Shown: piece after piece, positions 1-5,002 of the stretch | How positions within the stretch are numbered: position 1 is the first letter of the stretch | How the letters are laid out: each line of letters opens with the position of its first letter | NCBI GenBank assembly: GCA_035761805.1 | Contig: DASTQL010000018.1 | Coordinates: 1-5,679, forward strand | Length of the DNA stretch: 5,679 nucleotides | DNA from: DASTQL01 sp035761805 | GTDB taxonomy: Bacteria; Actinomycetota; Actinomycetes; Jiangellales; Jiangellaceae | Reading direction: 5' to 3' | Position numbers and translations under genes: made by a program | The notes under the pieces: model-generated | Databases searched by the model: none | What the model saw: only the letters and a program-made list of their open reading frames with translations | What the model was told of the DNA's origin: nothing

Positions 1-300
1 GGTGCCCGTTGAGGCTCTCCACCCAGGCCTGATCCGTCGGCGTACCCGGGCGGCCGAAGTGCTGGGCGATCGCGCACAGGGCCAGGAACTCCCGGGTCGA
101 CCCGGAGGTCATCTGCGGCCCGTTATCCGACACCGCGAGCACAGCAGGATCGGGCGGGACTCGTCATCGTCGTCGAGGTCCACGCTGCCGTCGGCGTGGC
201 GGGCCTCCACCGCCTCGAGCAGCCCCTCGGCCTCCAACGCGGCGGTGATGCCCACCTCCACCTGGGTGGAGGTCTCCTCGGCCGACACCACCGTGGACAG
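1..300 (-). pseudogene. Truncated and frameshifted DDE transposase (rve integrase-core) fragment, continuing off the left edge
   Basis: On the minus strand this stretch reads as the C-terminal half of an integrase-core (rve) transposase of the IS3/IS481-like kind common in actinobacteria. From about 300 down to 145 one frame gives a piece containing VVSAEETSTQVEVGI and then DDDDESRPILL. From about 142 to the edge the neighbouring frame gives LAVSDNGPQMTSGSTREF followed by HFGRPGTPTDQAWVESLNGH. The aspartate of SDNGPQ (bases 125-127) and the glutamate of AWVESL (near 15-17) match the second D and the E of the DDE triad. The two pieces are out of register by a small indel near 139-147, so the gene is broken. 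The N-terminal half, with the helix-turn-helix and first catalytic D, should lie to the right, but that space holds an intact unrelated gene. The element is therefore 5'-truncated as well as frameshifted. The exact right boundary (about 300-317) is uncertain, and I found no terminal inverted repeat or target duplication. Family membership comes from recalled motifs; the IS group is not certain. Confidence 0.85.
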
Positions 301-317
301 CGGACCGGCCCGGACCC

Positions 318-1043
318 TTACAGGTACGGGTTGCTGGGCGCCGTGGTCTCGACGACGCCGCTCGCCTGGATGACCGCCGGTACGGTCCGCGGATCCTGTG
401 CGTCCGGGGGCACGTAGGTGCCGGTCACCTCGACCCAGGTGTCCGCGGGAGGCGCCGGCTGCCCCAGGACCTTGACCTTGACCGCCTGCCCGTCGGCCGC
501 GCAGCACGACATGGCGATCCGCGTGACGTACCACCCGCCGTCCTCGGCAGGCGTGACGAAGCCGTCCAGGGCGACCCGGCGCCCCTGGAGCGTGTCGGCC
601 CCTCCCCACCCGGCCCGTACGGCGTAGTCGGCCACCGACAGCGGGACGGGGTCGCCCTCCGGCAGGGGGACGAACGAGGTCTCGCGCGGGCCGGCGACGG
701 TCCCGGAGTCGCGAGAGGCAGCGTCGGCTCCCAGCGCCGGAGGGGCGACGAGGAAGATCGCGGCCACGGGGAGCAGCAGCATCCAGGCGATTCCGGGGCC
801 ACCGTGCGCACGGTCGTGGCCGTCGCCGGCATGGTCGACCGGAGCGGAGGATGTGCTGTTCCCTCCCCGGTCGAGGTCCTTCCACGCCGACAGCAGGCCG
901 AGCAGCACCAGCACGACGCCGGAGGCGACGAGGAACGGCTGCAGGCTCTCCTTGACGTAGCGCAGGTAGGCCTCCCCCAGGGAGATCTTGAGGACGGCGG
1001 CGCCCACGAGGACGAGCACGACCGGCTGGACTTCGTTGTTCAC
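318..1043 (-). CDS. TIGR03943 (DUF1980) family membrane protein, putative permease partner subunit
   Basis: The protein has 241 residues and starts with GTG at 1043. Hydrophobic stretches lie at about residues 7-20, 36-52 and 87-101. Between the second and third is a hydrophilic linker with three histidines (H71, H76, H80; DHAGDGHDRAHGG). After APPALGADAA comes a soluble C-terminal domain of roughly 135 residues, with the family-typical LPEGDPVPLSVADYAVRA, GFVTP, GGWYVTRIAMSCCAADG (C170, C171), VKVKVLG and DTWVEVTGTY. This domain, joined to N-terminal membrane segments, is the signature of TIGR03943/DUF1980 proteins (relatives of Bacillus YcgQ), which are almost always encoded next to a DUF318 permease, as here. 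The start codon overlaps the permease stop (GTGA), so translation is probably coupled. The biochemical role is not established. The paired cysteines and histidine-rich linker would suit metal handling, but that is inference. The gene ends with TAA about 18 bases from the transposase remnant, and its C-terminus looks complete. Confidence 0.92.
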   Translation of the reverse strand: MNNEVQPVVLVLVGAAVLKISLGEAYLRYVKESLQPFLVASGVVLVLLGLLSAWKDLDRGGNSTSSAPVDHAGDGHDRAHGGPGIAWMLLLPVAAIFLVAPPALGADAASRDSGTVAGPRETSFVPLPEGDPVPLSVADYAVRAGWGGADTLQGRRVALDGFVTPAEDGGWYVTRIAMSCCAADGQAVKVKVLGQPAPPADTWVEVTGTYVPPDAQDPRTVPAVIQASGVVETTAPSNPYL

Positions 1044-2056
1044 AGCAGCCAACACCCCACGAGCACCGTGCTCGCCACCGCGACCACGAAGGTGACCGGG
1101 GCGAAGTGGAGGGCGAAGGACCTGCCGAAGGTGCCCGCCTGCAGCGCGATGAGCTTCACGTCGACGGCCGGGCCGACCACCATGAAGGCCAGCTGTGCCG
1201 TCCGGGAGAACTGCGTGAAGCTCGCGGCGACGAAGGCGTCGGCCTCCGAGCAGATCGCCACCACGACCGCCAGCAGGGCCAGTGCGAGGACCGCCAGCCA
1301 CCAACGCTCGGCGAGCGTCTCGATGACAGAGGACGGCACGAGGACGTTGACCGACGCCGCGACGATGCCGCCGATGACCAGGAACCCTCCGGCGTGCAAG
1401 AAGTCGTGCTGCACCGAGCGCCGGAACATCTCGAACGGTGGCGTGCCCTCCGGACTGTGCCGCCGGCGCGGCCGCAACCAGGTGGTTCGGCCGAAGCGGA
1501 CCCACAGCCAGCCCATGACCACCGCGACCATGAGCGAGGCGAGGAATCGGCCGAGCACCATCTCCGGCTGGCCGGGGAAGGCGACGGCCGTGGCCACGAG
1601 GACGATCGGGTTGATCGCCGGCGCGGCGAGCAGGAAGGCGAAGGCAGCCGCCGGGGTGACGCCGCGAGCGACGAGGCTGCCGGCGATCGGCACCGACGCA
1701 CACTCGCAACCCGGGACCACGACACCCGACATCCCGGCCACCGGGACGGCCAGGGCCGGGCGCCGGGGCAGCACCCGGTGGAAGAACTCGGGCGGTACGT
1801 AGGCGGCGATCGCGCCCGACACGAGCACCCCGGCGACGAGGAACGGCAGGGCCTGGACGCAGATCGACACGAAGATCGTCGCCCAGGTCTGCAGGGCGGG
1901 GGCGTCGAGCCGGGGAACGAGCCACTGTTGCGCCACGACGAGCAGGAGGACCGCGAACACCAGGGTCTCGAGCGCGCCTGGCCGGCGCGGCCGCCGCGAC
2001 GACCGCGACGGGCCCTGGACCCCGTCGGGCCGAGGTGCGGTCGTGCGCTCGGTCAC
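1040..2056 (-). CDS. DUF318/YraQ-type permease
   Basis: This 338-residue polytopic membrane protein belongs to the DUF318 (YraQ/YcgR, ArsP-related) permease family. A basic N-tail of about 27 residues precedes hydrophobic segments at about 31-47, 58-86, 101-114, 123-160 (probably two), 171-187, 223-240, 252-268, 296-310 and 319-338. Family landmarks are GMSGVVVPGCECASVPIAGSL (C117 and C119 of a CEC motif), AAPAINP (145-150), CSEADAFVAASF (C269, E271, D273) and MVVGPAVDVKL (302-311). In characterised relatives the conserved cysteines sit in the transport path. The substrate here is unknown; metal ions, arsenicals or small thiol-reactive compounds are possibilities, not demonstrated. I chose the GTG at 2056 because AGGA stands at 2066-2069, nine bases upstream, and because the frame farther upstream reads into the divergent promoter region. 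It is the first gene of a two-gene unit with the TIGR03943 protein. Confidence 0.93.
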   Translation of the reverse strand: MTERTTAPRPDGVQGPSRSSRRPRRPGALETLVFAVLLLVVAQQWLVPRLDAPALQTWATIFVSICVQALPFLVAGVLVSGAIAAYVPPEFFHRVLPRRPALAVPVAGMSGVVVPGCECASVPIAGSLVARGVTPAAAFAFLLAAPAINPIVLVATAVAFPGQPEMVLGRFLASLMVAVVMGWLWVRFGRTTWLRPRRRHSPEGTPPFEMFRRSVQHDFLHAGGFLVIGGIVAASVNVLVPSSVIETLAERWWLAVLALALLAVVVAICSEADAFVAASFTQFSRTAQLAFMVVGPAVDVKLIALQAGTFGRSFALHFAPVTFVVAVASTVLVGCWLL

Positions 2057-2131
2057 GGGCGCGCATCCTGCCACGGCCGGGGTGACGCTTGCCACGCGCC
2101 GTCCACAGACTCGTGACGTACGGTGATCACC
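2057..2131. promoter_or_regulatory. Divergent promoter region between the permease operon and the SDR gene
   Basis: This 75-base gap must hold the promoters of both the leftward permease operon and the rightward reductase gene. On the minus strand AGGA (2066-2069) is the likely ribosome binding site of the permease. On the plus strand GGTGA (2122-2126) is a weak Shine-Dalgarno five bases before the reductase ATG. TACGGT (2119-2124) instead fits a TANNNT -10 box placed for a leaderless transcript starting at that ATG. The gap also has TGCCACG twice (2069-2075, 2090-2096), GTGACG twice (2082-2087, 2113-2118) and the palindrome GTGATCAC (2123-2130). I saw no AT-rich Zur-like box and no convincing -35/-10 pair for the leftward direction. 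Confidence 0.5.
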
Positions 2132-3100
2132 ATGCGCCTCCTGGTCCTCGGCGGCACGAGTTTCGTCGGTCGCCACCTGGCGGCCGCGGCCGAGCGTGCC
2201 GGTCACGACCTGACGCTGTTCCACCGCGGCCGCACCGGAGCCGACCTCTTCCCGACCGCAACCCGCCGGCACGGCGACCGGGAGTCGGGGGACTACGCGA
2301 CCCTGCTGGACGGGCCGGGGTGGGACGCGGTGGTCGATGTCAGCGCCTACGTGCCCCGCCACGTCGAGCAGGCCGCGGATGCCCTCACGGGACGGGTCGG
2401 GCACTACGTGCTCGTGTCGTCGATCTCGGCCTACGACCCGGCCGGCACCACCGATCCGACGGAGGCGGCGGCCCTGCACCCGCCGCTGGCGGTGCCGGTA
2501 GAGCAGGTGTCCGGCCTGACCTACGGACCGCTGAAGGCGGGGTGCGAACGCTCGGCCCGCCGGCGCTGGGAGGGCCGGCTCGCCGTGGTCCGCCCCACGT
2601 ACGTCGTCGGGCCGCACGACCCGACCGACCGCTTCACCTGGTGGGCGCGCCGCGCGGCCGAGGGCGGCCGCGTGCCGGTCGCCGGGGCGGAGGCACCCCT
2701 GCAGCTGCTGGACGCCCGGGACCTCGGCGACTTCCTGCTCCGGGCGGCGACCCGGCGGCTGACGGGCGCCTACGACGCCACCGGCCCCGAGCGCACGGTC
2801 GCCGAGACTTTGGCCCACCTCGTCCCCGCCGGCGGCAGGCTCGAGCTGGTCGAGATCCCCACCGCGGCGCTGGAGGCGGCAGGGGCCCGGCTACCCCTCG
2901 TGTCCACCGACCCGGCCGACTGGCCGGCCATGCGCCGCTCCGGCGCCCGGGCCCGCGAGGCGGGGCTGCAGGTCCGGCCGGTGCCGCAGACCGCGGCCGA
3001 CACCCGGGCGTGGGACGTCGCCCGCGGCCGGCCGCCGCTACGGGTCGGGCCGACGCAGGAGCAGGAGGCCGAGGCCCTCACGGCGGCGGCGAGCACCTGA
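2132..3100 (+). CDS. NAD-dependent epimerase/dehydratase family protein (extended SDR reductase)
   Basis: This 322-residue soluble enzyme has an N-terminal Rossmann fold. MRLLVLGGTSFVGRHLA (residues 1-17) carries the glycine-rich dinucleotide-binding loop in the GGTxFxG form, and FHRG (30-33) ends the second strand where cofactor preference is set. VVDVSAY (67-73) and YVLVSSISAY (92-101) are the next core strands; YGPLK (Y131, K135) is the YxxxK catalytic pair. VVRPTYVVGPHDPTDRF (152-168) and LLDARDLGDFLL (202-213) match the substrate-binding half of extended SDRs. The GGTxFxG form resembles the subgroup often annotated as reductase or chloroplast stem-loop-binding-like; the substrate cannot be told. 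The ATG at 2132 is preferred over an in-frame GTG at 2123 because MRLLVLGGT is where this family begins. The gene stands alone on the plus strand, divergent from the permease operon and convergent with recO-uppS, so it is probably monocistronic. Confidence 0.9.
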   Translation: MRLLVLGGTSFVGRHLAAAAERAGHDLTLFHRGRTGADLFPTATRRHGDRESGDYATLLDGPGWDAVVDVSAYVPRHVEQAADALTGRVGHYVLVSSISAYDPAGTTDPTEAAALHPPLAVPVEQVSGLTYGPLKAGCERSARRRWEGRLAVVRPTYVVGPHDPTDRFTWWARRAAEGGRVPVAGAEAPLQLLDARDLGDFLLRAATRRLTGAYDATGPERTVAETLAHLVPAGGRLELVEIPTAALEAAGARLPLVSTDPADWPAMRRSGARAREAGLQVRPVPQTAADTRAWDVARGRPPLRVGPTQEQEAEALTAAAST

Positions 3101-3122
3101 GACCTGGAGCCGCCGCCAGGTC
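3101..3122. terminator. Hairpin after the SDR gene, candidate terminator
   Basis: GACCTGG (3101-3107) and CCAGGTC (3116-3122) form a perfect 7-bp stem with an 8-base loop, starting on the base after the TGA stop. No T-tract follows, which is common in high-GC actinobacterial terminators but weakens the call. It lies between convergent genes and could act in either direction. Confidence 0.5.
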
Positions 3123-3150
3123 CCGGCGTGCGCAGGACGGCCGGCCTCCC

Positions 3151-3170
3151 CTCCGCGAAGGCGTTCGGAG
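3151..3170. terminator. Weak bulged hairpin downstream of uppS
   Basis: CTC (3151-3153) pairs with GAG (3168-3170), and CGAA (3156-3159) pairs with TTCG (3164-3167) around a GGCG tetraloop; bases 3154-3155 bulge out. A simpler 5-bp pairing of CTCCG with CGGAG is the alternative. It is the only structure I saw between the uppS stop and the hairpin at 3101-3122, so it might help end the leftward transcript. It is short and could be chance. Confidence 0.22.
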
Positions 3171-3214
3171 TCGATGCCTGGGGCGCTGTGGTGCGTCCGG
3201 GAGAGCGCGTGCGG

Positions 3215-4018
3215 TCATACGGCCCGATGAGCCGGGTCAGCACCGCCGTACCGTCGGTCGCGCCGCGCGTAGACCTCGATCGCCTGCCACAGGTGGCGCC
3301 GGTCGAAGTCCGGCCACAGCGTGTCGAGGAAGACCAGCTCGGCGTAGGCCGACTGCCACAGCAGGAAGTTGCTGGTGCGCTGCTCCCCCGACGACCGGAC
3401 GAAGAGGTCGACGTCGGGCAGGTCGGGCTCGTCGAGGTAGCGGGCGACCAGGCGCTCGTCGACCCGGTCCGCCCGTACCCGCCCCGCCGCGACGTCGCGG
3501 GCGATGGCAGCCGCCGCGTCGGCGATCTCGGCCCGACCGCCGTAGTTCACACAGAACTGCAGCGTGAGCACATCGTTGTCGCGGGTCCGCCGCTCCGCCT
3601 CCTCGAGCTCGGCGACGACGCTCTTCCAGAGCCGCCGACGCCGGCCGGCCCACCGCACCCGCACGCCCAGCGCGTCGAGCTCCTCGCGGCGGCGATGGAT
3701 GACCTCGCGGTTGAAGCCCATGAGGAAGCGCACCTCGTCGGGGGAGCGCTTCCAGTTCTCGGTCGAGAACGCGTAGGCCGAGAGCACGGGCACGCCGATC
3801 TCGATCGCACCCTTGACCACGTCCAGCAGTGCCTGCTCGCCGGCTTCGTGCCCCTTGGTCCGCGGGAGGCCACGCTGCGCGGCCCACCGGCCATTGCCGT
3901 CCATGACGATGGCGACGTGGCGGGGCAGCACCTCCGCCGGCAGCTGGGGCGGCCGGACGCCGGACGGGTGGGGGTCGGGACGCGCGTACGACCGTCGGGG
4001 GTGGGCCGTCGGTGTCAT
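3215..4018 (-). CDS. uppS: Isoprenyl transferase, polyprenyl (undecaprenyl/decaprenyl) diphosphate synthase
   Basis: This is a cis-prenyltransferase of 267 residues that condenses isopentenyl diphosphate onto an allylic diphosphate to make the long polyprenyl carrier lipid for peptidoglycan and other cell-wall polymers. It is soluble and acts at the membrane face. Family motifs appear in order: HVAIVMDGNGRWAAQRG (D40 of DGNGRW is the catalytic aspartate), KGHEAG (55-60), SAYAFSTENWKRS (80-92), FCVNYGGRAEI (155-165), and VRSSGEQRTSNFLLWQ (207-222, binding the IPP diphosphate), then AYAELVF and WPDF. A divergent tail of about 30 residues precedes the core, as in actinobacterial long-chain enzymes. 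The ATG at 4018 overlaps the recO stop as ATGA, so translation is likely coupled. recO followed by this synthase matches the Mycobacterium tuberculosis Rv2362c-Rv2361c arrangement, whose synthase makes decaprenyl diphosphate; chain length here is inferred, not seen. Some databases label it generically as isoprenyl transferase. Confidence 0.96.
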   Translation of the reverse strand: MTPTAHPRRSYARPDPHPSGVRPPQLPAEVLPRHVAIVMDGNGRWAAQRGLPRTKGHEAGEQALLDVVKGAIEIGVPVLSAYAFSTENWKRSPDEVRFLMGFNREVIHRRREELDALGVRVRWAGRRRRLWKSVVAELEEAERRTRDNDVLTLQFCVNYGGRAEIADAAAAIARDVAAGRVRADRVDERLVARYLDEPDLPDVDLFVRSSGEQRTSNFLLWQSAYAELVFLDTLWPDFDRRHLWQAIEVYARRDRRYGGADPAHRAV

Positions 4019-4746
4019 GCACGCTCCACGAGACGCAACGAGCGCAGGCCGCGCTCCAGGTGCCACTGCAGGAAGGCGGCGACGATACCGCTGGCCTCGC
4101 GGCGCTCGCGGGGGGCGCTGGCCTCGGCCGCCGTCCAGTCCCCGGTGAGGAGGGCCGCCAGGAGGTCGACCGTGCCGGCCGCGGGGGCGACGGTGCCCGA
4201 GGGACGGCACGCCTGGCACATCATCCCGCCGGACTGCACGGAGAAGAACCGGTGCGGCCCGCCTGTGCCACAGCGCGCGCAGTCGGTGAAGCTGGGCGCG
4301 AAGCCCGCGACCGAGAGACCCCGCAGCAGGTAGGCGTCGAGCACCAGCCCCGGGTCACGCGACCCCTCCGCGAGCGCTCGCAGCGCCCCGACCAGCAGCA
4401 GGTAGTGCTGCAGCACCGGCTCGCGCTCCTCCGCGGTCAACCGCTCGGCGGTCTCGAGCATCGCGGTGCCCGCGGTGTAACGGGGGTAGTCCGCGCAGAT
4501 CGACGGCCCGAACGGTCCGAGCGTCTCCACCTGCGTCACGACGTCGAGGGTGCGCCCGGTGGCCAGCTGGACGTCGACGTGCATGAAGGGCTCCAGCCGC
4601 GAGCCGAAGCGGCTCGTGGTCCGCCGCACCCCCTTGGCCACGGCCCGGACCCGGCCGTGCCGGCGGGTCAGCAGGGTGACGATGCGGTCCGCCTCACCGA
4701 GCTTCTGGGTGCGCAGCACCACACCCTCGTCGCGGTAGAGGCTCAC
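4015..4746 (-). CDS. recO: DNA repair protein RecO
   Basis: RecO is a recombination mediator that, with RecR, loads RecA on SSB-coated single-stranded DNA in the RecF pathway and anneals complementary strands. The 243-residue product opens with the typical SLYRDEGVVLRTQKLGEADRIVT and an N-terminal OB-fold over roughly residues 1-80 (VRAVAKGVRRTTSRFGSRLEPF is the basic DNA-binding stretch). A helical middle contains YLLLVGALRALAEG and LDAYLLRGL. A zinc-finger-like pair follows: C156xxC159 (CARC) and C177xxC180 (CQAC). The GTG at 4746 is preferred over an in-frame GTG at 4791 because the family starts at S/A-LYRDE. A GGGAGA Shine-Dalgarno lies ten bases upstream, inside the arm of a hairpin. 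An out-of-frame ATG at 4754 opens only a three-codon frame. The gene overlaps uppS by four bases and is preceded by a 104-base structured gap. Confidence 0.96.
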   Translation of the reverse strand: MSLYRDEGVVLRTQKLGEADRIVTLLTRRHGRVRAVAKGVRRTTSRFGSRLEPFMHVDVQLATGRTLDVVTQVETLGPFGPSICADYPRYTAGTAMLETAERLTAEEREPVLQHYLLLVGALRALAEGSRDPGLVLDAYLLRGLSVAGFAPSFTDCARCGTGGPHRFFSVQSGGMMCQACRPSGTVAPAAGTVDLLAALLTGDWTAAEASAPRERREASGIVAAFLQWHLERGLRSLRLVERA

Positions 4747-4755
4747 CGCCGCATT

Positions 4756-4777
4756 GTCTCCCGTACGGCGGGGAGAC
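4756..4777 (-). promoter_or_regulatory. Hairpin holding the recO Shine-Dalgarno
   Basis: GTCTCCC and GGGAGAC (4756-4762 and 4771-4777) form a perfect 7-bp stem with an 8-base loop. On the minus-strand transcript the 3' arm contains GGGAGA, the likely recO ribosome binding site, ending about ten bases before the GTG. Folding would hide that site. It could be a translational control element or just a GC-rich coincidence. Confidence 0.45.
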
Positions 4778-4798
4778 CACGCCCGGCACACCGGGTCA

Positions 4799-4829
4799 CC
4801 GACGCCGGGTGCGTCGGCCCGGGCACCCG
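4799..4829 (-). terminator. Two mutually exclusive 7-bp hairpins, candidate terminator/attenuator before recO
   Basis: CCGACGC (4799-4805) pairs perfectly with GCGTCGG (4811-4817) around a 5-base loop. CGGGTGC (4806-4812) pairs perfectly with GCACCCG (4823-4829) around a 10-base loop. The arms share bases 4811-4812 and interlock, so only one can form at a time. Either could end the leuA and 41-residue-protein transcript before recO. No T-tract follows. The small stem CCCGG/CCGGG at 4782-4795 lies just downstream. The function is inferred from geometry only. Confidence 0.4.
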
Positions 4830-4850
4830 CCCCGGCTGACCGCGCGGGGG

Positions 4851-4976
4851 TCAGTGGTGGGCGGGCGGGGCCTCCTCGCCGCGCGCCCGGGTCGCCACGA
4901 GGACCAGCGTCGAAGCGGCCACGACCGCGATCACGAGCATGAGGACGTCGAGTACCTCGAGGGTCTCCGGGCTCAT
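4851..4976 (-). CDS. 41-residue single-pass membrane protein, unrecognised
   Basis: I do not recognise this family. The frame starts with ATG at 4976 and ends with TGA at 4851-4853, giving 41 residues: a short acidic head (MSPETLEVLDV), an unbroken hydrophobic span of about 20 residues (12-28, LMLVIAVVAASTLVLVA), then TRARGEEAPPAHH. The arginines after the span favour an N-out, C-in orientation. Support for it being real: AGGA at 4984-4987 stands seven bases before the ATG; nearly every codon ends in G or C like the neighbouring genes; and it starts 26 bases after the leuA stop on the same strand, so it is probably co-transcribed with leuA. It is followed by a structured gap before recO. It may be a small membrane regulator or subunit, but nothing visible points to a partner. 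A non-coding explanation is possible for so short a frame. Confidence 0.68.
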   Translation of the reverse strand: MSPETLEVLDVLMLVIAVVAASTLVLVATRARGEEAPPAHH

Positions 4977-4983
4977 GCGGAGA

Positions 4984-4987
4984 TCCT
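4984..4987 (-). promoter_or_regulatory. Ribosome binding site of the 41-residue protein
   Basis: AGGA on the minus strand, seven bases before the ATG at 4976, within the 26-base gap after leuA. It is the main argument that the short frame is translated and fixes its start. Confidence 0.6.
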
Positions 4988-5002
4988 AGGGCGCCGGGCC
5001 GG

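Noticed and set aside
254..273. Near-perfect palindrome with 9-bp arms around TG in the transposase remnant
   Set aside because: It falls on codons for T-S-T-Q-V-E-V, a conserved transposase segment, so codon choice explains it. It is not at an element end.
109..885. 258-codon minus-strand frame spanning the transposase and the TIGR03943 gene
   Set aside because: Only its last part (about 300 to 136) has transposase homology. The rest is an out-of-frame reading of the TIGR03943 gene, so this is not a fusion protein.
804..2116. Long plus-strand frames of 332 and 336 codons opposite the permease operon
   Set aside because: Their products are compositionally biased and match no family, while the minus strand reads as two clear membrane proteins. 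High GC depletes stop codons in all frames.
2123..2131. GTG at 2123 as the SDR start
   Set aside because: It would add three residues before MRLLVLGGT, where the family begins, and would have no spaced Shine-Dalgarno.
2057..2131. Zur box upstream of the permease operon
   Set aside because: I looked because DUF318 genes can be zinc-regulated, but there is no AT-rich TGAAAATNATTTTCA-like sequence in the gap.
2089..3567. 492-codon plus-strand frame overlapping the SDR gene
   Set aside because: It is a shadow of the SDR frame: low-complexity R/G/P/A-rich product with no domain, running through the real stop and into antisense of uppS.
3128..4333. 401-codon plus-strand frame opposite uppS
   Set aside because: It is antisense to a gene with all cis-prenyltransferase motifs; it has no recognisable domain and no ribosome binding site.
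4747..4791. In-frame GTG at 4791 as the recO start
   Set aside because: The extra 15 residues are encoded by the hairpin region and are not part of the conserved RecO N-terminus, which begins at SLYRDEG.
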